Positions 22,520 through 34,440 of a stretch of 64,000 nt of DNA are shown here, one piece after another. The translations under genes and the position numbers were made by a program. The stretch comes from Rhytidiadelphus loreus (lineage: Eukaryota; Streptophyta; Bryopsida; Hypnales; Hylocomiaceae). The DNA lies in the NCBI GenBank assembly GCA_947034895.1, contig OX344765.1, positions 6,081,001 to 6,145,000 of the forward strand, given 5' to 3'. The stretch's first letter is position 1. The number at the start of each line of letters is the position of its first letter. The notes beneath the pieces are model-generated. The model was given only the letters and a program-made list of their open reading frames with translations. It searched no databases and had not been told where the DNA came from.

Positions 22520-25500
22520 CTTTTCATGTTGTTTGTTAAGGTTCTTTGTCACGTCCATCATCTATTTGCTCAAGCTTGCCTAGCGCTTGCCCTTGGCATC
22601 TCTACTTGTTGTTAGTAGTGTTTTGTTGTTGTGCCTTGATTTCATAGATTGTGGTTTGTGTCTCATCCCACCTTTCGAAGTTGTCATATTGTGAATCCCT
22701 CCTAGAGTAGTCTTGTGTAGTTGTGGCTACTCAGAGTTTTGGCCTGTGGAAGAGATCCTTGCTTCCTTGCCTTCATGTTCTACTATTCACTTGTATTGAT
22801 GCAACGCCTAGCTTCATGTTGATCTATGATTTTTTTTTGCTTTGTCCTCTTTGTCTCTTGGCTCTTGCCTTTTCTTAGTGTCGTTGGATCTTCTTGCCTT
22901 AACCCCTAAAGGACCAAACATTGTTTTTTGGCAATATAGCAATTTTAGATAGCTCACTAAAGACGGAATTCTTATTTTTTTTCTTTGAAAATTTCACACA
23001 ATGTGTGCCCAAGGAGTTTTTTTACAGCACAACAATTTTCAAAACTTTTGACTAAAGATTAAAAAGTTATTGCATGATAGGTAATTTTCAGTATTTGGCG
23101 GGCAACCTGGGTAGTCCAAAAAATTCTTTAAAAATCACTTTAAAAAAATAACAATAATTGAAATTGTTTTTTTAAGATTTATATATACGTGGAAAGCTTT
23201 GAATGATTCCATTTTGATTTACAATATGAAAAGTTATGAGATGTTCTAGTTTGAAGGTAGTTATGGATTCCTTACTTGAAAATGAACTTTAGAGTCCTTT
23301 ATTTAACTCAATTTTTTATATTTTTGGAAAAAAAATAAAAATGTATGATGTAGATTTTTTATTACTACATTATTACTCTTGGGATTGGAATTTTTCAATT
23401 TTATAATTAAATTCTTAACAATTTAGTGTTTTGAATCACTTTGTACTTCTTTCTATTTGCTATTTTTTTCCTATATGTTGTGCAATTTCAAATGATCTAA
23501 ATTTTTTCAAGCATGTAGCCAACTTGACTTGGAGAATGAATCCAAAGAGTAAACACCATTTTGGACATTTTTTTATACAAATGTGACCTTGTGAAGTGCA
23601 GCTGCCTGTATTTTCACAGGGCCAAAAAAGTGATTTTTGTCACTTCAAATGTTAATATTTTGCAATTCATATGGTGGAAAATTTTGAAATTTTTACCACA
23701 TCTTTTCAAAGTATTTTACTACAAGATCCTACAGTTTATATGTGTCCTGTTTTTCATTTAAAATTTGGTGCTTGTATTAGAAATGACAATTTTGGAGTGT
23801 TTTTGGTGAGAACATAGTTTTTGACCTTTAGGGGTTATTGTTGTTGCCTTTTTTATGACTCGTTGGGTGCTCATTGTTTTTAGTTTGTTCATGATCACCT
23901 TCTATTGCACAATTATATTCTTGACACTAAAGAACCTATTGTGTTTTTTGAATTTCTTTTGGTAAACATCCATCTATTCTCATAATAGCAATACATTAGG
24001 AGAAGAATGAGGCCCCATACTTCTCCTATTGAATGTCAAAATTAACATTTTAATATTGTCATCCATCAATGAATTCATCCATCAAAGCTCATGACATTCC
24101 ATTAAAGGTCATGATAGTGTGGTAAAATCAAACAACATATTACTATAAAAAATATTAAAAAACAATTCATGCCCCATTTGAGTTCATTGTAAGAAACTAT
24201 GGTCTTATGAGAAAACCATATATGAAAAATTCATGGAGTACAAATGTCATTCAGCTATTGCGTGGTGGTTAAACTTTTCCAGAGAATTTGAAAGGAGTAC
24301 ACATTTGACTATGCCATTAGTTGAGAAAATGAGACTTACCTCCCATTCCATATTTGTATTTCTTTGACATTGTTTTCACTTGCAAACAATATGGGATATC
24401 TGAAATCTATTTGTTGTATAAATTAATAAATATTTATAAAATTTGTATGGATATGTTTGTATCTCATATACATTCTATGTGTATTCCACATATTATCCGT
24501 ATTCCACATACTATCTGTATTCAATAGTGATGGTTTATTTTTATAATTGGAGATCAATAGCATTGGAGAGGATGGGAGATTTAAAAAAAATTAGAAATCA
24601 ACAACTTTAGATTTTTCTGAAAGCAAGGGGGGAGAGAAATTGAAATATGAACACATGTTTGCATCTTTTTGCCTCATTGTGATTGTGAGTGATGAACAAT
24701 AGAAATTTATTAGGGATGCATTTGGATTCACTTTGCTAATACTACTCTCAATGAATATACCTAAATTATTTTATGCCAAATTTGATAGCAATTTGTAGTT
24801 GATGTCAAAAGCTTTATGATCTTAACATTAATTGCATCTTTGCATTAGTACAATTACATGCTAAAAAATCCATTTTTTACTGTAGTTTGTATTAAAATGA
24901 ATTTGTGTTGGTTTCAGTTCAACTTTAGTACAAAACCAAAGATTGAAATGCTTTTTTCATGATGCATTTGTATGAGTACAAACAAAAATCTCATGGCTTA
25001 TTGATCAATTCTTATCAATTGATGAAACAACACAATTGTGATTGTTGTATAGTAGATTTGAATATGTATGTGTCACTTTCACATACATCAAAAGGTCAAC
25101 ATAATGAGAAGAACCAAAAATAATCTAAAATTTCTTTGAAGACAAATCCTATTTCCATACAATATTTTAAAAGTTATTGAGAGTTTGTCATGACTTAGTC
25201 AAATGAAGTCAATTGTATGTAGCAATGATTGAGGTATTAAATAAATGATTACAAATTTTGTCTTGATCTTGCATAATTAAGATCAAAAGTTCAAATGAAT
25301 GAAAAAACCAATACAATGTTGTCTAAGCTAAAACCAAAGAAATCAACCAAAAATTATCAAATTATAGGATGAATGATTGCAGTTTCTGTGAAAGTCATTC
25401 ATTAGACACTATCCCTTTTGTCCACAATGTAGTGTTCTTGCAAAGTAATTTTGAGAAAAGAAAAATTCAAGCTATGCACAATTTAATAACCCGTTAAGGA

Positions 25501-25655
25501 GCAAGGACTCATGATTTTAAATTGACCACTTTGATTGATCATATTTTGGAAGGATAATCTAATTGGATTAAAAAAATTCCATAATTAGATTGAGTGAAGA
25601 ACATGGCATATGTTGGTACAAAAAAATAATTATTTGAATAAATAATAAACTCCAT
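22520..25655. repeat. Dispersed repeat segment B (partner 10.9-12.9 kb)
   Basis: Collinear with segment A apart from an inserted TIR element (22.90-23.84 kb), about 300 bp of extra sequence at roughly 25,168-25,480 and small indels. The divergence is visibly higher than between the 1.16-kb elements next to A and B, so the A/B pair is older. Confidence 0.7.
22901..23836. mobile_element. TIR element (ACCCCTAAAGG ends), about 935 bp
   Basis: Left end TTAACCCCTAAAGGACC, right end the inverted GACCTTTAGGGGTTA. Segment A lacks it (CTTGCCTTAATGTTATTGCC there), giving an approximate empty site. TTA/TAA bases at both borders fit a PIF/Harbinger-type target, but the end base is ambiguous because the TIR and target share A/T. 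No transposase frame. A reverse-orientation relative is at 51.40-51.94 kb and a decayed right part at 13.3-13.5 kb. Confidence 0.7.
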
Positions 25656-25732
25656 GTAAACTCATCTAAAATGCTTAAAATAACATAAGGTCCAATAAGG
25701 ACTTCAACCCTTTCAGGACTAAGGGATTAGCG

Positions 25733-26915
25733 GTGCTATTTTGTGAGCTTGTGAGCATGAGCCTATGAGCGTTGAGCAGGGATTTTGTGAGTGTTGAGTT
25801 TAAAAATTTGAAGAAGCACAAGAAAACTTAAAAATATTTCTAATAATAGATTCCATCTAAAAATTTGGCCAAAATTTACTATTATTATTAAATTTTAGAA
25901 CCTATTACTACAGACCTATTATTGTGGACCTATTACCGTGGTTATATAGAATCTACATGAAAATTATAATTTTCAATGTTGTCTAAAATATTAGAAGTGT
26001 ACATTTTGAAAATGGTAAACTTAATTGATGTGAAAGATGAATGGAGATGGAAATAAGTTTGTATAGAATATTCGTTGATCACTATCCTGTAACAATGTGG
26101 GTCTTCTTGGGGCTAATAAGGAAATACCAAAAAAATTCTTTTGATGCATTGTTATTAAACTTGTTTAGATTTTAGAAAAAAAAATCATTGATAAGAACTA
26201 CTATCTTGTAGTAGCGTGGGTCCTCTCAAGGCCAATGGGAGGTACCTACACTTCTACTTTGATGTGTTGGTAATTGGACTTGTTAAGATTTTGGAAGAAA
26301 ATATTTGGTTGACAAGGATTATTTTTGTAAGGAATGAGCTCGGTTACATCAAATTGTTGATTAGTTCATCATTGTCCTTTTATAGGACCTTCAAAGGCCC
26401 AACTCTTCTATTTATTGATCAACTGGTCGTTTGGTTAATCACTCCCCTCTTGCTGCTCGGATCCCCTCGGTGCCGAGGGGAGCCCCTTTTGCGACGAGAA
26501 AAAAAAATTCCAAATTTTTTATTTTTATTTATTTATATTTTTAAATTTTTTTTCTTCTTAATGCAAGGAGGCTCCCCTCAACGCCGAGGGGACCCAAGTA
26601 GCAAGAGGGGAGTGATTATAATCTTAGTGGAACAATCTCGGTTGATTTTAAACAAATCTTAATTAATAACCGATTTTTCTTCTTCTTAAAATCTAACAAA
26701 GTCTAATAAGTAGCACATCAAGGTTGTTCAAGGGACCACGGTAATAGGTCCACGGTAATAGGTTCATGGTAATAGTTACTAAAATTTACCAAAAATAATA
26801 AATTTTGACCAAAAATTTTAGATGGAATCTCTAAAAAATTATATGCTCACAAGCTCACAAGCTTACAAGCTCACAGGTTCACAAGCTCACGCTCACAGGT
26901 TCACAAAATAGCAAC
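25733..26915. mobile_element. Long-TIR non-autonomous DNA transposon, copy 2 (1.18 kb)
   Basis: Matches copy 1 (9757-10,915) with only a handful of substitutions. The main difference is extra ACAAGCTCAC-type units in the right subterminal array. It carries the same internal MITE at 26,437-26,616. Such similarity in non-coding DNA points to recent transposition, recent duplication or gene conversion. Confidence 0.75.
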
Positions 26916-28671
26916 CTTGGATGCAAGATGACCAAATCTTACTTTCACTAGTAGATTTTAACAAATTTACGTTGAAATCAATAAAACAATGCAATCAAAT
27001 CAACAAAATTTTGTTAGAATTCAAGCGTTTTCTACTAGTGTTTTGATGCTCATAATCAATCTCCACATAAAAATTTTGTTGCAAAATATTACCTTTTATA
27101 TGTGGGTGAGCTTCATCTCTTTGAAAACTTGTAAAAGCTAGATACCAAAATTGTTGTTCATCTTTCGTAGGCATGCCTCTTGGAACGAAGTTGTTGTAGA
27201 AAAGGTTCTCAAATCCCAAACGCAAATGCACATAATTTTCAAAATGAAAAGTAACATTGTTAGGTAGAGAGGAGCACGCTCTGGGAATATACATGGTATC
27301 TGGCTGCGACTGAAAATAGTCCGCTATGAAGTTTAGTTGAATCTTCTAATCTTCAATCTCTCGCCTTTTGCCTTCAATTCTTCTGTCTTCAAACTTTTGT
27401 TTCAAACTTGTCCTCATTGGCCTATCTTGTAGTGACTCTATAAGAATAAGGGTAAAAGTGTGTGATAAAAAACAAGGCCTCGGACGGGTAAAACGGGACT
27501 GCCAATCCACAAGTTGACCATCCGAAAAATTGGATCCTAAACCTCAAATCCACGGTGACAAGGAAACGCCTTTCATTAGTAGAAACAACATAGAGGATTG
27601 ACTATGTGGGTGATCAATCCCAATTTGTTGCCACAAACATAAAACGGGGCTATTATTGGATACCCACATAACCCGCAACAATGTTTACAATGCAAAAATG
27701 AAAACAACAAGCCTCCAAAACTGGCGAGGATTAACAATAAAAATATAACGAGCATCTAAAACCGGCTAAGAATAACAAGTCACAAGCCACAATACACAAA
27801 TCTTCAATCTTCTTGTCTTCAAGTGTTGAATTCTTCAAATCTCTTCAAAACTCTCTTCAAATCTCCTCTAACTTGAATTTTTTTTCTTTGATTCAACTTT
27901 GGCTTAGTGCCACAAATGCTTTGTAAACTCAAATGAGATGTGTAATAGTTTTTTGAAAAGCTTACACAAATCTCTACTCCTCTTCCAAAACTCAACTTAA
28001 ACCAACACTTTGTCCATCTTTTATGGCCACTCAAAGTTTCGGCCTTAAAGTTTGAGGGCAATAGACCCTCCTTCACTTCCACACTCACAATTCACTCATA
28101 AATGCTCCAAATGCAACGAATGATACCTTCATACAATGCTCATAAAATTTCCTACATTTTCTTTAAGTTTCATTGCAAACTATAGACCTGTCCGTCTTTT
28201 ATGGTTGGTCGAAGTCTCTGCCCCTTCAATCGGAAGGTAGCTGACCTTTACTCAAACTAGTATAAATCTCAACTCACAACTTCAATTCAAGCAAGAGAGG
28301 ACATTTTGGAAAAAAAAAAATGATACCAAACTCCACCAATTTCCATTCAAAATTTTGTAAAATTCAACACACAATAGACCTCCAAACATTCGAGTCCTTC
28401 CAAACTACAACAAAAGAGAAGATGAATAGTGTCCACCTTTTCGTCTACCTTGTCAACAACTCCCCACTACATAAGCAAGTGAACATCAGCCCTTAACTTG
28501 CTTCTAAGGCTAACTTGCAACTATTGGCCTTCATATTTGGCCCTACAACTATTTCTTTATTTTTAACTAAGAAGAAAAATCACTTCAAAGTTCACCTGGA
28601 AGGCAAACTACATCCATATTTTCTTTTCACAACTATAACTATACAAATCATTTCTATAAAATACTCCAAAC
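26916..28671 (-). other. Possible remnants of an unidentified minus-strand gene
   Basis: Minus frames at 27,294-26,995 (99 codons; FENYVHLRLGFENLFYNNF region) and 28,088-27,819 (89 codons; GLLPSNFKAETLSGHKRW region) look protein-like in composition. Around 28,180-28,260 a broken copy of the second motif recurs with in-frame stops. I do not recognise a family. The pieces may be exons of a host gene or decayed coding sequence of a mobile element. Confidence 0.25.
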
Positions 28672-28739
28672 ATGAATATAAGCACTAACATCAAACCAAT
28701 GCTTATTAGAGGTAAAAAATTAGAATTTCAAGACAAACT

Positions 28740-29048
28740 TCACTCCATCTGCAAAAACTTGAGAATGCGTTTGATAGTCGCAATGACAAATTCAGCACGA
28801 TATTCCACCTTCGTTAAAGGATTGACTGCCCTCCCGTGGCAAAAACAACTCATCTGGCAGTTGCGACAATGAAAGTTTAAATTTAGCCTTTGGTTGAGGC
28901 TCTTCATCTTGAGACTCAGAAAAAACTCTTCAGTTTGACATTTAAAATCTAAAACGGAAAACAAATGACAATATCTCAATTTGATGTAACTCTCATATGG
29001 ATTCCCCTTCTTATACAAATAACTTACACCTTCATAAGAAGGCATCAC
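28740..29048 (-). other. Unidentified minus-strand protein-like segment
   Basis: A 102-codon minus frame with a Cys/His cluster (CRNCQMSCFCHG). It lies just downstream, in minus-strand order, of the copia insertion and of further protein-like frames at 34.1-34.4 kb. It could be one exon of a gene split by the retrotransposon, but no splice chain or family could be established. Confidence 0.25.
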
Positions 29049-29148
29049 TTTGAAGCTACACGAATAATGTATAATAATAATTTTTTATACTATGTATATA
29101 TGTACAATACGACAACGTTTAGAACTTTGATGTTTGAGACATGGATAT

Positions 29149-29327
29149 TGTTAGACAGTTAGATTACACAGCTTAGCATTAGATGTAGAGTTGTACATGT
29201 TGGTCATACGAACAGTCACAGCTGTTCTCAGACTACATAAACCCTTGTATCTTTCTCTTTAATAACATTAATATACAAACATGTTTATGCCTTAACATAT
29301 GTTTTTATCTTTCACATATCTTTCACA
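29149..29327 (+). repeat. 5' LTR of the copia element
   Basis: Starts TGTTAGACAGTTAGATTACA and ends CACATATCTTTCACA directly before the primer-binding site. Contains ATAAACCC and TTCTCTTTAATAAC blocks. At 179 bp it is short for a plant copia LTR. Confidence 0.9.
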
Positions 29328-29339
29328 TGGTATCAGAGC
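29328..29339 (+). other. Primer-binding site, initiator tRNA-Met type
   Basis: TGGTATCAGAGC immediately follows the 5' LTR. It is complementary to the 3' end of plant initiator methionine tRNA and is the usual copia PBS. Confidence 0.95.
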
Positions 29340-29342
29340 GAG

Positions 29343-29573
29343 ATGTGCCTCCCTCCAATTCCCACTGCTCCGAATTCCAGCGAAGATGTGTATGACCTGC
29401 TTGTCTTCGAACCTGAGCGAGAAGTCATCGAAGCAGCTCTTCGAGCTGCCAATCGCGCCTTTACAGAAGCTTTCTACCCGGAGCTCTTTGATCACCTTCT
29501 CTTTGACGAGCAATCGTTGCCAGTTTTTACACCGCCTTTTGCCAACCCTGCTTCACCAGCAAGCTCGGATTGA
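29343..29573 (+). CDS. Short leader ORF between PBS and gag of the copia element
   Basis: 76 codons starting four bases after the PBS, in the same frame as gag but separated from it by two TGA codons (29,571 and a second about 27 bases later). Acidic and alpha-helical in look (EREVIEAALRAANRAF). It could be an N-terminal part of gag cut off by mutation, or a separate leader ORF of this lineage. No family recognised. Confidence 0.45.
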   Translation: MCLPPIPTAPNSSEDVYDLLVFEPEREVIEAALRAANRAFTEAFYPELFDHLLFDEQSLPVFTPPFANPASPASSD

Positions 29574-29636
29574 ATGTACTCTGTCGCTCACTGAGCAACA
29601 CGGAGCCTAGCCTTCTTGTCTGCACTGACATTTCCT

Positions 29637-32600
29637 ATGGCTGCTCCTACCTCGAGCACCACTATTCGCGCTTATAATATCCTTGCACTCACTGCTGCGA
29701 ATTACGCTACCTGGCAAATTAAACTTGAAATGCTCCTCATCCGCTCCGAACTCTGGAGTGTTGTGAATGGCACTGAAGTCATCCCACCCAGCATGGATCC
29801 TAATGGCTTATCAGCTTGGAAATTAAAGGATTCCAAAGCACGCTCGGACATCTTGCTCCACTGCGGAGAAAAACAACTACTCTCTCTTCACCCACTGGCA
29901 ACATCCAAAGATGTTTGGGATCGCCTCAAGCAACTTTACGAAAAATCCAACAAAGGTAGCCAAGTCAACTTACACAAACAACTTTACCACCTTCAAATGA
30001 CCGATTCCGATGATCTCATCGAATTCTTGGAAACCTGGCAAGCTTTGCTACAAGAGGCTGCAATTGCCGGATGCACCTTTTCCGATTCCCAACAAGTGAA
30101 CCTGTTCTTGGGCGCACTTCCCGACACCTGGAGTGCATTCATCACAACCCAAGGCGGCATTACGAACTTAACCTTTACGATCTTACTCTCCAACATTCTC
30201 CAGCAACATGCTATCAACACTTCGAAACATGGTTCCTCAAAGACAAGCACATTTTACGTCAAAGGAAAGTTCCAGAAATTACCTTATGGCCAAAAATCCC
30301 AAGCTCGATTCCAACGCTCCCGACCTGCCCCTCCGACTTCCTTAGCTCGATCTGCGACTACCTCAGTCATCTGCCACTACTGTGACATTCCCGGGCACAA
30401 ACGCCCTGAATGCCGGAAAAGGCAACGAGACCTCGGCCAAATGAAACATCAAAAACCTCATACCAATTTTGCTGCTATCCACGACACTACTACCCTATTT
30501 TCCGCCACTATGGATCTTGTCGCCTCACCAAAAGAGTGGTACTTCGACTCCGGCGCCAGCCAACATATGTCACCACTACGCGACTTATTTTTTGATTATC
30601 ACAATTTGGATACTCCCAAGACGATACTGCTCGGTGATAACACCTCCTACAAAGCCCTTGGACTTGGCTCGGTTTCCCTCCGCCTTCCAACTGGCCAAAA
30701 CTTACTTATTCAGAATATACTTTATGTCTCCGGACTCACCAAAAATTTGATCTTTGTCACACAACTAACAACTACGGGAAACACGATCATTACATTTACC
30801 AAGGATATCTGCATCATCAAAACAACAAATCCAAATACCTAACAGAGCTTGACATTTCGTCTCTCCAAAAGCAATAACATGTTCTCTTTGGAGACCGGCC
30901 TTAACACTATTCTGGAAAGTAATGCTCTCACGAGTGTCAACCAACTTCCTCAAGTTGATTCTCTCACCACGGGTATTCTGCCGCTCTCTACAACCGATTC
31001 ACTTACATTAAAATGGCATTATCGACTTGGCCACCTCAACGTCCGTTACCTGCGTGACATACAAACCGCAGAACTTATAACAGGTCTTCCACCTCTCAAG
31101 CCAACAACCTCACTATGTGCTAATTGTGCTCTTGGAAAACAGCATCGAGCGCCCTCTCGTGATGGCCCTGCTACTCGCGCCACTGTATTGCTCGCCCTAG
31201 TATACACAGATCTTTGTGGACCTATGCAAACTTCCTCCCTAGGAGGATCTAAGTATTTTTTGACCTTCGTAGATGACTACCCTCGGTATACTTTTATCTA
31301 CTTTCTCTACAAGAAATCTGCCACTTTTGAATATTTTCTGAAGTATAAAGCCCTTGTCGAAAACCAAATGGGACAGAAAATTCTGATCCTACGCTCTGAC
31401 AATGGAGGAGAATTCACTTCGAATAAATTTATCAATTATTGTTCTGAACATGGAATTCAGCAACACCTTACCAATCCTTATACTCCTTCTCAGAACGGGG
31501 TTGCTGAACGGAAGAATCGCACCCTTGTTGAATCTACGAGGAGTATGCTGCACGTTGCCAACTTATCAAACTCTTACTGGGCTGAAGCTGTGTATACGGC
31601 GTGTTATCTCCAGAATTGCTCCTCGACTTCCGCCTTGACCAACTCCACACCACATGAACTCTGGACAGGCACAAAACCCAACGTCAGTCACCTAAGAATC
31701 TTTGGCTGCTCTGCATTTCGTCATATCCCTGATGATCAACGCACAAAGCTGGACTCAAAAGCAACACCCTGCATCTTTGTAGGCTATGGCAGCCCTAACG
31801 GTGTCAAAGGCTGTCACCTGTATGTACCCTCGACAAAACGACTTCTTACCAGCCGAAATGTGCTCTTTGAAGAAGCCCCTCTCCTTGCTCCCGCAAGTAA
31901 TCATGCTTCCACTACGGAGGAACCAGAATTCCTCTCCAATCCCTCTCAACCTTATGCGGTTCCCGCCTCCAATACACAACCTGATCCGGCGCCATCTGCA
32001 CCACCTGTCGCTTCGACAGCTCCGTCGGCCGGCTCCTCATCACCTCTGACCACAAACCCTATCCTGCCCAACCCTAAACCAACAACACCAATTAGTCCTC
32101 CACCTCGCCGACCACATGGCATTAGCTCATCTACCATTCACTGTCACACCACTCCAACCCGGCAATCTACTCGTCCCACTAAAGGGCAATGGCAATCTGC
32201 CCAGTTTCACGATGGAAGCTTCTTTGTCTACGCACTCTCAGCTCAGGTTGCCGAACCTAATTCTGTTTTTGTTGCTCTCTCCGGCCCTGAAGCTGCTCAT
32301 TGGCATGACGCCATGAAGGACAAATATGCCTCTCTCATGAACAATAAGACTTGGACGTTGGTTGATCGTCCTCCTAATCGCTCTGTGGTCAGCTCCAAGT
32401 GGCTCTTTCGTCGCAAATACAACGCCGATGGTACTCTTGCGCGATACAAAGCCAGATTTGTGGCTCACGGGTTCTCTCAACAAGCCGGTGTCGACTATGA
32501 GGAAACCTTCTCTCCCGTTATCAAACTCACCTCTCTACAACTCCTGCTTGCCCTCACAGCCCTACATGATCTACATGCTCACCAAATGGACATAAAAACA

Positions 32601-33832
32601 ACGTTTCTAAATGGTGATTTAAAAGAAGAGATTTATCTCTCCCAGCCCAAAGGCTTTATCCCACCTGGTTGTGAAACCCAAGTGTGCCGCTTGCACAAAT
32701 CCCTTTATGGGCTCAAGTAAGCCCCCCGCATCTGGTATAACTGTATACGATGTTTGACGACTTCTTACTTAGTCAAGCGTTCCTGCGGTGCGAATCTGAT
32801 ACAAATGTATATTTTAAAACTTCAAATTCCTCGTTCATCATCCTTGGCCTCTATGTCGACGACCTTCTTCTCGTCTCAGACAACCTGCACTATCTATCCA
32901 CTCACAAGGAAATATTTTCTCATCGCTTTGCCATGCTTGACAATCACGACGTCGAATATCTATTGGGCATTCAGGTCCGACGAAATCCCATAACCCGGAC
33001 GCTTACCTTATCCCAGGACAAGTATATTAGTGAGCTACTTCTCAAGTTTAATATGGTCGATAATAAGCCGGTCACTACCCCACTTGAAGCTGGCGTTTGC
33101 TTCTCCCGTGATCAAGCTGAAAACCTTACGCCCGACGAAGCAAATTTTATGGCCTCTACGCCTTATGCTCAGGCAATTGGTTGCCTCCAATGACTTGTCA
33201 CCTGCTATCGGTTTGATCTGGCCTTTCCTGTAAGTCATCTGGCACAGTTCATGGCAAATCCCGGCCCTCGTCATTGGACTGCCGTCAAACGAATCTTCCG
33301 CTATCTCAAGCATACCTGTGCTTGGTGTTTAAACTATCATTGTGTCCCTTCCAAAGCTACAAGGCACATAATTCTTGGCTAGACTGATGCGGATTGGGCA
33401 GGGGATATTGATTCCCGTAAGTCCACCTTTGGGTACCTCTTTCAGCTCAACGGAAATTTACTCTCTTGGTAGAGCAAGAAACAGCCTGTAGTCGCTCTTT
33501 CGTCCACGGAGGCGGAATATATAGTTGTTGCCACTGCAACAAAGGAGTTATTGTGGCTCCAAACGTTGGTGGCCGAATTGCGCTACCATGTTCACCTACC
33601 CAGCACAATTTACTGTGATAATCAATCTTGCATCAGCCTTGCAAAAAATCCTAAGTATCACGAACGAACTAAACACATCGACATCAAGTTCCACTTCCTT
33701 TGTACTCACGTTGACTCTAATGTCTTAAAACTGGAATTTACTCCTACTACGGAAATGTAGGCAGATATTCTCACAAAGTCACTCCCTCAGCTCAAGCATC
33801 TCGCCTGTGCAACTGCTCAAGGCCTCACTTGA
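29637..33832 (+). pseudogene. copia gag-pol polyprotein, multiply disrupted
   Basis: Frame starts with Met-Ala-Ala-Pro near 29,637. Seen in order: UBN2/gag-like region; CCHC zinc knuckle (CHYCDIPGHKRPEC); aspartic protease (YFDSGASQHM); GAG-pre-integrase HHCC region (WHYRLGHLN ... CANCALGKQH); integrase core with VYTDLCGPM, LRSDNGGEF and GVAERKNRTL; reverse transcriptase (KWLFRRKYNADG, then LYVDDLLL after the frameshift); RNase H (TDADWAGD, ALSSTEAEY, YCDNQS). Breaks: stop at 30,840, stop at 32,718 directly after LYGLK, a frameshift near 32,740, and stops at 33,191, 33,380, 33,470 and 33,758. Several fit single C-to-T or G-to-A changes. The last stop is at 33,830-33,832. Confidence 0.93.
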
Positions 33833-33904
33833 CTTATTCGATGCAGGGGAACTAGAACCAATCATCAAATCTGTTTACGAAAGACAATTTTCCTAATGCA
33901 GCTG

Positions 33905-33913
33905 CAGGGGGAG
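33905..33913 (+). other. Polypurine tract of the copia element
   Basis: CAGGGGGAG lies directly before the 3' LTR, the expected plus-strand primer site. Confidence 0.8.
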
Positions 33914-34092
33914 TATTAGACAATTAGATTACACAGCTTAGCATTAGATGTAGAGTTGTACCTGTTGGTCATACAAACAGTCACAGCTATTCTCAGACTA
34001 CATAAACCCTTGTATCTTTCTCTTTAATAACATTAATATACAAACATGCTTATGCCTTAACGTATGTTTTTATCTTTCACATATCTTTCACA
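33914..34092 (+). repeat. 3' LTR of the copia element
   Basis: 179 bp, collinear with the 5' LTR without gaps, 7 substitutions. The first dinucleotide is TA rather than TG. Four of the seven differences are G in the 5' LTR against A in the 3' LTR. Confidence 0.9.
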
Positions 34093-34440
34093 TATCTTAC
34101 ATTCAAACACATAAGGGACAATATTTTTGCTAGTTTTGTAAGAATCAACATCAACACCTATTTCTTTTTTTATAGTAGCAACAAAAGTATTCATAAACCT
34201 TGAAAGTAGTTTGTGAAGCCATGTGCATATGGTCCCGGTGTTTAGTTGGAATCCTCCAACTTGAAAAATAGGATCATACGTGTTGTAATGTTTGATAGAC
34301 CAACATCAACATTCTCTACAGTAATGCCTTTCAAATTGCTTGTGAAGTACAATGCATCCTTGGGTCCAACCAACGGACTGAAGCTCAAATTTTTTGTATT
34401 TTGGCCTCCAAAAGACATCCAACTCATAGCATCCATACAT
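34093..34440 (-). other. Unidentified minus-strand protein-like segments beside the copia element
   Basis: Minus frame 34,436-34,242 (64 codons, MDAMSWMSFGGQ start, ending FKLEDSN then stop). A second open stretch follows at about 34,225-34,100 in another frame (FVATIKKEIGVDVD, KNIVPYVFEC). They read like adjoining exons or a frameshifted remnant, possibly of the same gene as the 28.7-29.0 kb segment on the other side of the retrotransposon. Family not recognised. Confidence 0.3.

Larger units (their letters stand above)
29149..34092 (+). mobile_element. Ty1/copia LTR retrotransposon, degenerate
   Basis: Order: 5' LTR, primer-binding site, short leader frame, gag, protease, integrase, reverse transcriptase, RNase H, polypurine tract, 3' LTR. 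The integrase-before-RT order defines the copia superfamily. The LTRs (179 bp each) differ at 7 positions, about 4%. No clean 5-bp target duplication: left flank GATAT, right flank TATCT. Several nonsense codons and a frameshift break the polyprotein, so the copy is non-autonomous now. The whole element is about 4.94 kb. Confidence 0.95.

Noticed and set aside
9757..26915. The 1.16-kb direct repeats as LTRs of a 17-kb retrotransposon
   Set aside because: Each copy has its own inverted ends, no PBS or polypurine tract adjoins them, and no gag-pol lies between them.
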